A stretch of 64,000 nucleotides of DNA from Azadirachta indica (GCA_022749755.1 CM040444.1:12672274-12736273), one strand, 5' to 3'; shown: positions 1 to 11,858, counted from the first letter of the stretch. Notes: generated by a model not told the origin, from the sequence alone. Numbers and translations are program-made.

Positions 1-60
1 AGGTGATTGATAAAGAAAGTTAATATTAAGTATGAGATTGACGTGATACTTTTGCTATTT

Positions 61-305
61 GATCTAAACTAAGGTCAAATTTTTTGTGATAGTTATGTTC
101 TAGAACAAGGAACTTTATTTTTTTTTGTTGTCGGGCCTAAACTGCGGTCAGATCTTGTTACAATAATTTTTAAATAAAACCAAAATTCAACAACTTTTCG
201 TCATTGCATTTGATCTGAAATGACGTCAGATCTTTTTACGAGATTCCAAAATTATGTAGCCAAATAATCACTGTATGATCTGAACTAAGGTAAGATCTTT
301 TTAAG
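61..305. repeat. Four degenerate copies of a ~27-bp motif
   Basis: A motif approximating TGATCTGAACTAAGGTCAGA followed by TCTTTT occurs near 61, 135, 211 and 275, spaced about 64-76 bp, always on the same strand. It lies on the 3' side of the gypsy integrase relic and may be an internal minisatellite of that element. Confidence 0.6.
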
Positions 306-699
306 TTATAATCGCTTCAAAGGTAATATTTCTTTATCATCTTCGCTTTCCTAGTTTCTTGACCTCTTTTCCATCAGGGTGTTGCAACTTATAGACCCCC
401 GATTTAACAATTCTGAGTACTTTGTACAGTCTTTCCTAATTAACCCCTAAAGTCTGAGCACTTTAGTGTTCTAGGTAACGCATCGCAATAGTAAATTCCC
501 TTCTCGAAAAGCTCTTGAAAACACCCTCTTATTGTAGTACTCTGTGATCCTTGTTGATAGACGGCCATCTTGACTAGTGCCTGATCGCGTTTTTCTTACT
601 ACAAACTTAGCTCCATCACCTCATCATTCTTAAGTTCGTCTAAATTCTGTACTCTAAACGTAGGCATCCCTATCTCTACTGGTGTCATTGCTTCAAAAC

Positions 700-1800
700 T
701 GAACGCTAGTGAGTAGGGCGTCTCACCGGTTGTTGTTCTCACTATCGTTTGTAGGCCCAAAAGATCTGAGGCAACTAATCCACCTATCTCCCTTTCTTGT
801 CGTCAAGCCATTTTTTTAGTGCCTTCTTAACAATCTTGTTCACTGTCTTTACTTACATGTTTGCTTTGGGATGAGTAAGGGACACAAATATGAGATCTAT
901 ACTTAAATCAGCATAAAATTCTCTGAATCTTGCATTGTCAAATTGCTTTTTGTTGTTAACTATTAGTGTATGCGGAATCTCAAACTGATAAATTATGTTC
1001 CCTTTCATGAAAGTGGTAGTCTTTTTCTCCGTTATAGTGGCCAGCGGCTCTGCTTCCATTTATTTTATAAAGTAATTGACTGCGATAATTGCGTACTTCA
1101 TCTGAGCGCGTCCTGTTGGTAGCGGGTCGATCAAGTCGAGTCCTTATTAAGTAAAAGGCTATGGGCCGAATAAGGGGGTGAGTTGTTCAGAGGGCTGTCT
1201 ACATGAAATTGACAATTTGGGCAAGATTGAGCTGTTTTTGTCGCAGTGCGGTGTAACGTTGGTCAATAGTATCTTAAGCGTAAGACGTAGTATGCCAAAA
1301 ACCTGCTACCCCCGTAATCACCATAGCTGCCCATATGGACTTCTCTGAGCACATAATCTACTTCCTTTTTATCGACACATTGCAAATGGGGTAGCCCAAA
1401 TCCCCATTTATACAAATCCCGTTAACCACTGAATAACTCTAGGATCTACTCTTAATTTTCCTGGTCTCCTCTTTATCTATAAATAACTTTTCCACGAGAA
1501 TGTATTTTTTGATCGAATCTATTCAAATTTGAGCCTGACACATTGTTCTAATCTACTTCAGTTCTATCTTTGATTTTTTCACACTTTTCAAATACAACAC
1601 TTCTATAGGTATTGTCATAGGAAACTTTTCCTATAGTGTTGAGGCTAATTTAGTCGAGGCATCTACTTTGGTATTTTCTGTTTGGGAAATTTGGGTTACT
1701 ACAACCCCTTTGAAGCACTTCAGTAACTTCATTATTCCGCTCAAATGCACGTTCATGCTTCCCCCTTTCACTTGGAACTTACTCGAAACCTAATTTAACA
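700..1800 (-). pseudogene. Gypsy integrase relic
   Basis: The open segment 853-1059 (minus) contains the integrase-core signature of plant gypsy elements: an IPHTLIV-N-KQFDNA-FREF-ADL stretch followed by a THPKAN segment, where intact elements have HPQANGQVE. Flanking sequence on both sides reads as further integrase or connection-domain fragments, interrupted by stops. The usual DNG around the second catalytic acidic residue reads NNK here, so the active site is damaged. It lies downstream of the RNase H relic in element orientation, as expected. Confidence 0.75.
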
Positions 1801-3700
1801 CCAGTTACGAATCTCCTCTCACTCTGAGGTGTTCTACCTCAATTAACGAGGCCAAACCAAGTCTCACCAATAATGCCTCATACTCTGCTTTGTTATTGGT
1901 CACTTTAAAATTAAAGTGTAAGGCGTAGGCTAATTCCTTATTTTCTACCTTGATTAAGACTATACCAAATCCCCCGCCTTAAGCATTTGATGCTCCGTCT
2001 ACGTACAAGTGCCACAACTTCAAGCCTTCTCGTTCCTTCCTCATGACCTATTCGGTGATGTTTTTGAATAATGGGATGCCCTTAGTTTCCATTTTTGCTG
2101 AGCAATCCTGAGCATATTTTTCGACTGATTTTACACTCTCAGTGTGTTGAGGTTCTGTTAGTTCGCCTATCTCGCGTATCATCATCTTTTCTGAAATTGA
2201 TCATTTTGCTATGAAGTCCGCCAATGTGTGAGCATTGATAGCTTTGCGAGGTTGGTTGTTGATGTCGAACTCAGTGAGTTCAACTGACCACTTGACCAAT
2301 CTTCTCGAGAGGTTCGGCTTATGTAATATCTATCTTAGTGGTTGATTAGTAATGACCACTACATAGTGCACTTGGAAGTATGGCGGGAGTTTTTATACCA
2401 CCACCACTAATGCTAGGGCTAGTTTTTCTAGGGGGGGTATCTCTTTTATGCATCTAATAGTGACTTACTCGTATAGTAAATTGGTCATTGTGTCCTTTCG
2501 TCTTTTTTGGCTAGTACAGAACCCACTACATGGTCGATTACCACTAAATACAAATGCAGCGTGTCCCCGAGCAGCTGGTTAACTAGACAAGGCGAGTTTG
2601 CCAAATAGTCTTTCAACTCTTAAAAGCTATTCTCGCACTTTTTCGTCCATCCCACGTATTTGCTTTTCTTTCTAACCTAAAAAAACTGGAAAGACATGTC
2701 AGTAGCTTTGGAAAAGAATCTGTTTAGTGCGGCTAACCTCTTTGTTAGGGCCTGCACTTTCTTTAACGTGGCCAAGGATTTCATCTCTAGTATGGCCTAA
2801 ATTTTCTAAAGATTTGCCTCTATTTCCTGCTCGTTAACCATAAAACTCAAGAATTTTTCAAAACTCGCCCCGAATATATATTTCTCGAGATTCAATTTCA
2901 TATTGTACTTTCGGAGTAAGGAGAATGTTTTTGCTTAAATACTGAACATTATCCTGAACTCGGTGTAACTTGGTAATCATGTCATCAAAATACATCTCCA
3001 TTATTTTTGTGATCAGAGGCTTGAAAACATTATTCACTAACCTCTGAAACGTCGCCCCTATATTCTTTAAAGCAAAGGGCATTACTTTGTCATATTATAA
3101 TTCTTAATTAGTCAAGAATGTCATTTTTTCTTGATCGATTGGACCCTGAGAACGTGTCCATGAAGCTCAATAGTTTATGCTCAACTGTCAAATCCACCAG
3201 CTGATCTATTCGCAGAAGTGGTAAACTATCTTTTGCACATGCCAAATTTAGATCAGTAAGATCCACACACATCCTCTATTTCCTATTGGTTTTCTTGATC
3301 ATCAATACATTGTCTACCCAATTAGAATAATATATCTCTTTGATGAACCTTACAGTGATCAGCTTATCTACTTCTACTATGATCGCTTCTCTCCTTTCTT
3401 GATTAAAAACTTTCTCTTTTGCTTTACATGTTTGACTACTGGGTTAACTGACAGGTGATACCCTAGTGTTAATCCTCGGCATGCTCTTGTGGCTCTAAGC
3501 AAACACATCTGCATGTGCCCTTAGGAATCTTCCCTCAGTAACTGAGAGTCGATTCTTGTTACCCTTTTAGGACTCAAGGGATTGATAGGTATCAATTCTA
3601 ATTCTTTTGTTGGTTCGGGCATTGGTCACATTGTTCCTTGTCCTATATTTTACTCAAGCTTACCCATCTCTTTTCGTTGCTCGATATTTGTTTCATTCGA
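1800..3700 (-). pseudogene. Gypsy reverse transcriptase / RNase H relic
   Basis: The open segment 2858-3082 (minus) carries the RT block MPFALKN-GATFQRLVN-VFKPLI followed by MYFDDM, the polymerase active-site box, which is usually YVDD in this group. Around 2200-2300 the minus strand reads WSVELTEFDI and then NAHTLADF, typical of the RNase H region. Multiple stops and frameshifts separate these islands. The polymerase box is altered but still has both aspartates. Confidence 0.8.
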
Positions 3701-3853
3701 CATGGTCTAAGTGCCATATATATATCTTCTCGTATTTTGGTATTCGACATGAGTTCGCCGGTACTCTTTGTCGTTATACAATAAGACCATTTCAAAGAGG
3801 CAACGAGGCATGACCGGCCAACTTTCTGATTCCTTCGTATTATGTTAATTCCC

Positions 3854-4479
3854 TCAACCGCTCGGAACTTGAACTTTAGATAATGTACACTCTCCATTGC
3901 CTTTATTTTTCTTAAGAAAGGTTCCTAGGATCATGGTATATGGCAGCTTTAGGTCTATAACCTGAAACTCTACTATAGTATTCTTTTGATACGGTTTATC
4001 CTCTATCGTTAACGGTAGGTGAATCGAATCTACCGGAAGGATGTTTGAGTCCCCAAATCTATATTGGGCGGTGTCTACCAGCCCTATCCTTAGATTCTTG
4101 ATCTTTAAAGAGTTTAGAGTCTCCTTAAATATTAGGTCGCTAGAACTCTCCATGTTTACCAAGATCTTGTAACCTTAATTGAGCTAACCTTCAAGGTTAT
4201 TACTAAGGCATCATTATAAGGGTAGTTGACTCTAACCTTATCTTCATCAGTAAACATGATTAGGACTGATACTAATCGTGGCTTCTTTTCTATTTCGACA
4301 TCCATCATATAATGGTCAACTGCTGTATTCGATAGTGAATATCTGGAATAATTCTTTCTTGTATTGTTGGAGCTACCTACCAACGTTAGTCCTCCCGAGA
4401 TCACCATGTTTCTATAGACTGGATCCTTTGGCCTCATTCTCTTGTGTCCTAAGTCCTTTTCTGCTTTGCATGCTCTCAC
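3854..4479 (-). pseudogene. Gypsy gag C-terminus / aspartic protease relic
   Basis: Two overlapping open segments on the minus strand, 4156-4479 and 3854-4162, resemble the plant gypsy protease region. One contains MISGG-like and HNDALVI-like stretches that precede the DTGSS active-site box in intact elements. The other contains SSDLIFKETL, a VEFQVIDL-like beta strand and a MILG motif. The shift between frames falls near the expected active-site box, so no functional protease is encoded. Confidence 0.7.
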
Positions 4480-4499
4480 CCTATACTTATTTAGATAAT

Positions 4500-6343
4500 T
4501 ATTTCTTACTAGAATTTCAATCTACTCCCTCAAATCCAAACATTGATCTGTTGTTTGCCCATGATTTTGATGGAACGCACACCTTCTTTCTCTATCGTAG
4601 GTATTCGATGCTGACCTCAAAGGACAAAGTCTGGGCAATAAACATAAATACTTACTCTCATCATAAATTATTGACAAAGGGGCATTCAACTCTATAAACT
4701 TTCTTTGGTCCAAAATAGGGGCAACCCTCTTAATCCCTTCTCTTTACGAGGAAGGGAACTTCCTTCTTCGCTCTGTTCCTCTTCATATGTCACAGATTAA
4801 AACCCTTGATCTTGCCTTTACTCAGATCTATTATTAGGACGTGATTGTTGGAAGTCTTCCCTCTTCGTAAAGGGCTAGGGATCGCGTCACTGTAGACCCC
4901 TTCGATTTCCCCTATCTTCATGCCTCGACCTCTGCTCTCAGCTTCTTGGTTCTTTTAATCTCTCTTCCCTCTTTTTTAGTATTATCCAGTCTTTGAATTT
5001 CGATTTCGTCAAAAATCTCCTTCTGAGCTTGCTCGTACACAATTGTTGTTCACTTATGAACAACAAACTTCATTCTCAACCTTTTTTTGAGTCCTTCTAA
5101 TGTTAAGGGATGCAAGAAAGTTTCGGCTTCCATGACTTACTTGTGATACCTTTTAATAAAATTTTTTAATGTCTAGTCTCTCCATTTTTTTATCAGTAAT
5201 AGCGAATTGGGGTTTTTCGACATGAGTACCACTTCACTGAATTCCTCAACGAATTGTGCATATAGCTGATCAAAACTTTTCACACTTTTCGGTCTCAAGT
5301 TTTTATACCAACGTCGCATTTGTCCTTTCAAAGTCAAGGTGAAAGGGTAATACATTTGCGACTTTATCAAGCCTTTTATCATCATCATTTCCCTGAATAG
5401 ATTCAGGTGTAGCGTCGGATCTATTTTTTTCGATTACGGCAGGATTTAGGACATCTTGAATTTTTAGAGAATGGTTAAACTCCGTATTTCTTTAGAGAAA
5501 AGGGATTTCAAGGAGAGTTCCCCACCCCCACCCCTTTAGATACAGTTTCTTCCCGCCGTTTGTCCTTCTCTGGCTGAACCCATAACCCTTCGATAAGCTC
5601 TCTGATTCTCTCTTCAATTTCTTTCCTGCTCATTATTTGATTGGAAGCAAGTACTACCTGCTCAGATGTTCTTTCAATGGTAGTTTTTCCCCTTTTTTTT
5701 TCTGACGCTTCTAGTTTAGGTAGGTTCACATATCCGCCGCGCTCGTATGGTGTTCAAATCTCCTTTTGCCTTGACTTTGTTTGTGTTGATTAGGAGACAA
5801 TTTCTGATTGAGCTCCTCTATATCGCGAAAAAGGATTCTTTCCTCGGGGCCTTAAGGCGGTAGTCTCTTTGTTCAGGCCTTTTCATACTTCTCAGTACTT
5901 GGTACCTGCTGAATACTTCTCATCTTTTTGACAAGTGACCCCTTATGACAGTTCTTTGATGAAGAAATGCTTTCTTCATTCTTCAAAAATCTTACCTTCG
6001 CCGGATAACGCATACTTACACCTTCCCTCAAGATCATTCTCTTCAAGCTTTCAATTTCCTTCTCCATTATCCCCTTTTTGTCCTTCAGGGCCTTTACTTG
6101 CCTATCTTTCTCCAAATACCTTTGCTTGCTTTCCCGTAACTGTTGAGCAAGCCGAACTACGTCCATTTTCATCTCACGCACTACCGTCCTCTCTTGGGAC
6201 AGTTGTTGCAAGGTCTTGGGGATGTTGGAATCTAACGAATCCTCTTTATGAGGCTTTTTAGATGGCGGCTTCTTGACAACTACCTTTTCCTTAATTGTTG
6301 GCTTAGCTTTTTGTTCGTGCTTTTTCACAGACAGTGACAATTG
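4500..6343 (-). pseudogene. Gypsy gag relic
   Basis: At 5873-6340 (minus) a 155-codon open segment starts MSLSVKKHEQKAKP and is lysine/glutamate rich, with heptad-like coiled-coil character around residues 40-105. At 5173-5388 is a retrotransposon gag core with the LKGQMRRWYKNL and SVKSFDQL stretches. At 4522-4713 lies a CAFHQNHGQTTDQC segment, a zinc-binding-like motif common before gypsy protease. Stops and frameshifts break the gag frame several times. Confidence 0.75.
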
Positions 6344-7266
6344 TTAATACATAAAATTATAATTTCTAATATCATAATGAAAATTGTATATTTTTATTGA
6401 ATTGGTAAAAGTAAGTTCTCTCTTTTCTTATACGTAAGCCCTTTTATATACACAGCTTTCCTTCCTTTAGTAATATTAGGAACTTTAATGAAATTCTGAA
6501 TGTATCTTAAAGAATCTTAACTTGTCTTAAATTAAAACTTTCCCAAATTGGTTTTCCTTACTTTGTGAAGATTGCCTCTGGTCAGATTCTTTTCATAATG
6601 CGTCCGAGCAAAATCTTTTCCAAGCTGATCTGATCGTGATCGGATCAGTATCGAGAGCAGTTGACTAAGCATTAGGATTGCCTATCATGAAGTCTGCCGC
6701 CCTCGTGGGCTGGGTTCATCTTCTCAAAAAGATCAGTAGATAAAAATTTGTGTTGTTATTTTAGCTTAAAAATTGATGTCAAAAGAGTACACCTTATAAA
6801 TTTATAGCTTTTTGTTCATGCTTTTTTACAGACGGCGACAATTGTTAATACATAAAATTCTAATTTCTAATATCACAATGAAAATTCTATATTTTTATTG
6901 AATTGGTAAAAGTAAGTTCTCTCTTTTTTTTTTTTGTAGGCCCTCTTATATATACACAGCTTTCCTTCTTTAGTAGTATTAGGAACCTTAATGAAATTCT
7001 GAATGTATTTTAAAGAATCTTAATTTATCTTAAACTAAAACTTCCCAAAATCAGTTTTCCTTACTTTGTGAAGATTGCCTCTAGTCAGATTCTTTTCATA
7101 ATGCGTCTAAACAGAATCTTTTTCGAGCCGACTTGATCGTGATCAAATCAATACCGGGAGCCGTTGACTAGGCATTAGGATCGCCTATCATGAAGTCTGC
7201 CACCCCCGTGGGCTGGGCTCATCTTCTCAAATTTTGGACTATGGGCTTGAGCCTATATTTCCAAAC

Positions 7267-7299
<33 letters not shown>

Positions 7300-7418
7300 C
7301 GTGTGTGCGCGCGCGCGCATTTGTGTGTGTGTACAAAAGATCATTGGATAAAAATTTGTGTTATTATTTTAACTTAAAAATTGAAGTCAAAAGAATAAAC
7401 CTTATAAATTTACATATA
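6305..7418 (-). repeat. Tandemly duplicated gypsy LTR/leader segment (two ~500-bp units)
   Basis: A unit starting at AGCTTTTTGTTC (6305) recurs at 6806, giving a period of 501 bp, and the second unit runs to about 7418. On the minus strand each unit contains an AT-rich lead-in, a block beginning TGAGAAGATGA, a TATATA box near 6446 or 6951, and a terminal TTGTC-CCGTCTGT segment resembling the gypsy leader/primer-binding region just before the gag start. The outer unit is longer because of an (AT)n(GT)n microsatellite. I read this as a duplicated 5' LTR plus leader. Confidence 0.7.
7266..7331. repeat. (AT)n(GT)n(CG)n compound microsatellite
   Basis: Uninterrupted AT dinucleotides pass into GT and then GC-rich dinucleotides, inside the outer copy of the duplicated gypsy LTR segment. 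Confidence 0.9.
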
Positions 7419-7785
7419 CTAACAATATTTTTTTAAAATAAATTAAATAAAATTTTGTATTCTTTAAGATTATGATTATTCGATTGGTATATAACATTGT
7501 TAGTATATTTTAATATTATTCTAAACAAAAGTATCACTAAAATATATGGTGAATAATAATATAATTTAAATCATAATCAATACTTATATATTTTTTTTAT
7601 TTCTTCAATAAGAGACAAAAATCTATTAGAAGAAATAAATAAAACAACAAAATTAGGGAACAAAAGTCTTATCCCTCAAAGAACCCAAAAAAAAAAAAAC
7701 ATCAATATTATTATAAATATATTTATAAGGTGTATTCTTTTGACTTTAGTTTTTACTCAAAATAATAATACAAAATTTTAAATTA
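7340..7785. repeat. Possible short fold-back element with ~65-bp inverted ends
   Basis: The segment 7340-7418 matches the reverse complement of about 7718-7785 (core TTATAAGGTGTATTCTTTTG). The same ~65-bp block also occurs at 6732-6805 in the orientation of the first. The enclosed AT-rich DNA has no coding potential. It could be a MITE or simply a rearranged piece of the duplicated LTR flank. Confidence 0.4.
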
Positions 7786-8849
7786 ATTAATCTTTTTTTC
7801 ACGTTGAAGTTTATGGAAAAAAAAAAAAAAGAGAAGAGACGAAATGAGAAATTTGTTAGCTTTTTGTGTATTTCAAATACATAATATTCTAATTAATTGA
7901 CCACTATATCTATTATAAATATTATTTATTTATTTATGATTTTGGTTACAAATTATACTTTAATGGACCATTATGTGCATATCGTAATCAATATCGTTAT
8001 GTATATGTTGGTTATAAATTAAGTTTTGATATTAATTGGTGACAATAATGGTGGCTTAAAAGTCTTATTTTATAAAATGATGAGCCATCAACATTTGAAA
8101 GATGATGAGAAATTAAAGAGTTTTTTTTCCATATGATTATTTTTAGAGAAGAAAATTTTGTAGTTGTTTTAGGATCCTATATCGGAAGTGCACCTTTATT
8201 GAACCAAGTCATTGTATTCTCAAGGTTAGACCATTATAGAGTTTGATTTATACGAAAATATTACCCTAGAGGAGTGGAATCTTTCCTTAAAGATAGAATT
8301 TTAGCATGCCTCGGCATATATTTACAAAATCACATATTTTTATTTTTATAATTAGAAAATTAGTCAAAATCAATGTTTTCAATAAAATTTTCACCGTCTT
8401 ACCAAATTTGTGGGCAATTATAAAGGGATAGAAATTAAAATAAAAACTAAGGATAATTATCAAAATAATAAACGTTAGATTAATTTCTTTTATTGGTAAA
8501 TCAAATTGCTGAGTTGGCAGCAATAATAGCAATAATAAACTTGAAAGAAGTTAGACAAATTCATATTATTACTTGAAAGAAATTAAGGAAAAAACTTTTT
8601 ATTGATGTTCTAAACACAAGATGCAACCATATATTTTCTAACTACTTAAGAAACACTTGAAATTTGAATAAGATTTTGCTCAAATTGAACGAAACTTTTT
8701 CAAACAACATCAGACTTGCAAAATCTCAACTCCCAACTTTTAATAGAATTTTGATCTTGGTATTGATAGATTATACATAAATTTTGCATAATATTTAAGA
8801 AAAAAAAACACTTAAAATTATATAGGTTTCTTTTATTTAAATTTTCCAT
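7786..8849. other. Intergenic, AT-rich, no gene recognised
   Basis: Low-complexity AT-rich DNA. The longest open frame, about 81 codons on the minus strand near 8287-8532, has biased composition and no recognisable motif. It lies 3' of the acyltransferase pseudogene. Confidence 0.6.
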
Positions 8850-10159
8850 TTAAAAATTGGTAAATAATTGAGAAGCTAAATGTTTTGTTAAATATGGATC
8901 CTGCAGAAAGGGAGACATGAGCTTCTCATCCAAGTACACCCAAGCTTCAATTCCATGACCTTGTTTGTTGTCCAACAGCATAACAATTTCGAAAGGCATT
9001 TGTATTCCATTAACCCATGCAGGCTTTCCCCATCCAAAATCAACGTAAATTGGAAGCCCACAGCAACTACTGTAAATGCCCACATCAGCCTCTTCTTTGT
9101 TCAAGTCTTCGCAGTATTCTTTGTAGGGATTTATCACCGTTAAGAAGAAAGCATCATCGCCAAATCCTTGATCACTTCTTGCTGCAGGCTTCCCTTATGC
9201 ATCCCTCATCAAATCAACACAGTCTTGTAACTTCATGTTATTCTCATCTGCTGTGAATCTTGCACTTGTAAACCTGAAAATGTTTCCAAAACATGTTTCT
9301 GATACGTTCGGAACTGTTTTCCCTCGAAAGTTCACTGGAAGGAGTAGCAGAAAATCTCTCAGACGACCATGTTTTGCTCGGACAGCAGTGATGTGAGCCC
9401 TCCATATTAATGCTGTTACCAACTCATCTCTGTGTTGCTTGGCGCTTGCATCTGCAGTCAGATGTACTCCCTGCAGTGACTTCAGCCTTCAGCTTTGTTA
9501 TTGCTTCAGCACCAAATACAAACCTCCTGGTGATGATTTCCAGTCCAGTTTTCATTGGGCATGGTATTGGAACATCAATTTTTGATAAATCTCTCGCTGG
9601 AAAAACATTACCCAGATCGAAACTAGGGCTGCTTACTCCATTTACAGCTCCGAGGGATGTTGATTTTGCCCATGCGTTGATCAATGTCCAGAAAGCAAAT
9701 CCATCAGCTACTCTGTGAGACATGCATATGCCAATGGCTACTACACCGCATTTGAACATATTGATTTGTATGCCCAGTAAAGGACTTGTGGCTGATTCTG
9801 TTTAAGCTGCTGGAAACAACTTGTTTAACAGCTCGGCCTCAAATTCTCCGTTGAGGATATGAGAGAGCTGCCCATCAACTTCAGCTTCTACAAACTCAAT
9901 TCCTTCATCGTTACCGTTCACGTAGAGATTTTTTCCTCTAATATTCTTCTGCTATTGGGTAGAAGACGGTTAAGATTTCCGACAGTGATTTCTCCTGGGG
10001 GTTGGAGATTTGGGCAATTGCTGATGGCTAATAAAGAATGAAGGGCATGTACATTGAAGGAGGAAGCTGATCGAGAAATGCTAATTTCAGGTTTCTGAGG
10101 TGAATTGGAGTTGGAACTGAGGGTTTGATGAATTTTTTGGAAAGAATTTGGATCTCCAT
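8850..10159 (-). pseudogene. BAHD acyltransferase pseudogene (vinorine synthase-like)
   Basis: Intact BAHD enzymes transfer acyl groups from acyl-CoA to alcohols or amines of specialised metabolites. Read on the minus strand from an ATG at 10159, the protein begins MEIQILSKKFIKPSVPTP, then LDQLPPSMYMP, typical of this family. The catalytic HxxxDG motif is present as HRVADG near 9715, and the structural DFGWG motif is present near 9025-9035. Defects seen: an in-frame TAG at 10028-10030, a 1-bp deletion near 9945 (before NLYVNGN), a TAA at 9802-9804, a frameshift near 9422 and a stop at 9195-9197. The locus is intronless and close to the family's usual length of about 430-450 residues once these lesions are bridged. 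Gene identity is secure at family level; substrate is unknown. Confidence 0.88.
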
Positions 10160-11168
10160 GAGAAAAAGGAAATTAAGAAAATGAGCTGTCTTAATAAATG
10201 GAATAGATGATGAAGCATTTCGGGTATAGACAGGGAGATCAGTCTGGTCCTACTTATAGAAAAAGGAAATAGTACTAATCCTTTTTTCTTCTTTATAATT
10301 AATATTTAATCAGCTAAATTCAGCTATTTAATGAAAATTTCAGAAACTTTTGGCTTAATATAGGACAGTACACTTACATTACTCATATAAAAATAATTTT
10401 TTCACTTTGATCAACTATGACAGATGATAATCTAACAATTTAATTATATATGAGTAAACATATACATGTAGACCTATTTAACCTCATAAAAAGTACGAAG
10501 ATTTGAGGTATACAACTCATCAGAATAATCACTGATCAATTGCAGGTATTTAAACAAGGAGGTTAATCACAAAAAGATAGATACATTCCAAGTTTTTTTC
10601 ACTCTAAATAGGCATCCTCATGAATGCCAAATGACTACAATTTACAACAAAAGGAATATAGAAAGGATTCTGGGAAGGATACAAATATACAACGCAGAGC
10701 CTTCTCAGTTCCTTGACCTGTTCAGTAATTTGTTATTCTTTGCTCACAATGACTAATTTCATCATATTTGATTTTCTAAGAAATGTAGCAATCACATACC
10801 ATTCAAGAACTATATTCCTGATCAATGCTTTAACTCACAGTATCATTGAACATAGGAAATGTAAAGTGAACAAAACTCTTTCTGGTCGGTAAACAGCAGT
10901 TAAATGAAGAAGCATAATGTCAACAGGGTTGCTAGTCATAAACTTGCTCCAGTCCCATGTCTAGGTACGAATATTAAGAAAACAGGAATCGTGGTTTCTT
11001 TCATTTAACGAATCATTTACTTTCTTACAAGGTCTCAAACTGAATCCACGCATGCACCAAGAGTTGCTCATATAAAAAGGGAAAATGGCCAAACATTTAA
11101 ATCTAAAAACTTCTAACATGTCTAAGAAAAGTGATATACAAGGCAAAAACAACTGTAATTTCATAAGC
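10160..11168. other. Intergenic; likely includes 3'UTR of the LENG1-like gene
   Basis: The left part would hold the promoter of the dead acyltransferase. The right part, directly downstream of the minus-strand CIR-N gene stop, is plausibly its 3'UTR or terminator region. No conserved coding segment was recognised. Confidence 0.5.
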
Positions 11169-11858
11169 TCACCGCCTGGAAGACCCTCTATTCCTTGAAA
11201 ATGACCTTTCTCTCCTACTCTTCTCCATAATCAATTTTCGTTCCCTCTCCTTCTCCATTTTCTCCCTTTTCAACCTTTCTTCCCTCAACTCTTCCAGTGT
11301 CTTCTTCCCACCCTTCTTTCCTTCCTCACGCATTTTTGCAGACACACCATCCATATCATTCTCGTCACTCGCATCATAGTTGCTCCGCTTTTCAAGGTAC
11401 CATGGCAATTTAACCCCTTTCCCTGCAACACCATACCCCAACCTATACTTCTCATCATCCAGTGTCACAACCTGAGCCGCTCGTCCCTCCTCTTTCCTCA
11501 TCTTCTTCCACTTGAATCCATCTTTCTCAGAACTTCCTTCATTCTCCAATCTTTTAACAGGGTCAAAAATCTTAATCCCTTCAAAGAGATTGATATGATT
11601 TGACTTAGGTTCTGATTCAACAGGCTCTGTGGCAGTGTCTTTAACAGGCTCTTCTGCTTTATTTAATGGAACCAAACCACGAGAAGCCCGAAGACGCTCT
11701 AAACGGAACTCAGCATCTCTTTTTCTGACCTCTTCACGCTTAAGCTGCTCTTCTCTAGCAGCAGCTTCTTCATCTTTTCGCACTTTTTCTCTGTTTTCAT
11801 AGTTATATACGTTCCACCGCTTTTGAGGAAGAATATTTAAACCACCATGGCCTCCCAT
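11169..11858 (-). CDS. CIR-N domain protein, LENG1 homologue (putative splicing-associated)
   Basis: This single-exon frame of 229 residues starts MGGHGGLNILPQKRWNVYN, the hallmark opening of the CBF1-interacting corepressor N-terminal (CIR-N) domain, here about residues 10-46 and passing into a long charged helix. A second conserved block, KLPWYLEKR, follows at about 155, and the tail is Lys/Arg/Glu rich ending in an RS-like segment (RSFSRNRGSSRR). Animal LENG1 and yeast Cwc25 share the N-terminal domain, and Cwc25 acts in the spliceosome; a nuclear splicing-related role here is inference. A 5'UTR intron is likely: a donor AACTG|GTAAGT-like site on the minus strand near 12298 and an acceptor just upstream of the ATG near 11870. 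There are no internal stops, and the gene looks intact. Confidence 0.85.
   Translation of the reverse strand: MGGHGGLNILPQKRWNVYNYENREKVRKDEEAAAREEQLKREEVRKRDAEFRLERLRASRGLVPLNKAEEPVKDTATEPVESEPKSNHINLFEGIKIFDPVKRLENEGSSEKDGFKWKKMRKEEGRAAQVVTLDDEKYRLGYGVAGKGVKLPWYLEKRSNYDASDENDMDGVSAKMREEGKKGGKKTLEELREERLKREKMEKERERKLIMEKSRRERSFSRNRGSSRR

Larger units (their letters stand above)
1..6730 (-). mobile_element. Degenerate Ty3/gypsy LTR retrotransposon (gag-pol relic)
   Basis: Read on the minus strand, conceptual peptides occur in the order coiled-coil gag N-terminus, gag core, zinc-knuckle-like segment, aspartic protease, reverse transcriptase, RNase H, integrase. Integrase after RT/RNase H is the Ty3/gypsy arrangement. 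No reading frame is longer than about 155 codons, and stops and shifts are scattered throughout, so the copy is dead and old. The 5' end lies near 6.3-6.7 kb, where an LTR-like segment with a TATA box is followed by a leader resembling the primer-binding region of plant gypsy elements. The 3' LTR is not visible and probably lies left of position 1. Family assignment is from recognised domain motifs; the exact lineage is not resolved. Confidence 0.85.

Noticed and set aside
8287..8532. 81-codon minus-strand open frame
   Set aside because: Composition is Phe/Ile/Leu-biased as in AT-rich DNA, without a motif or start context.
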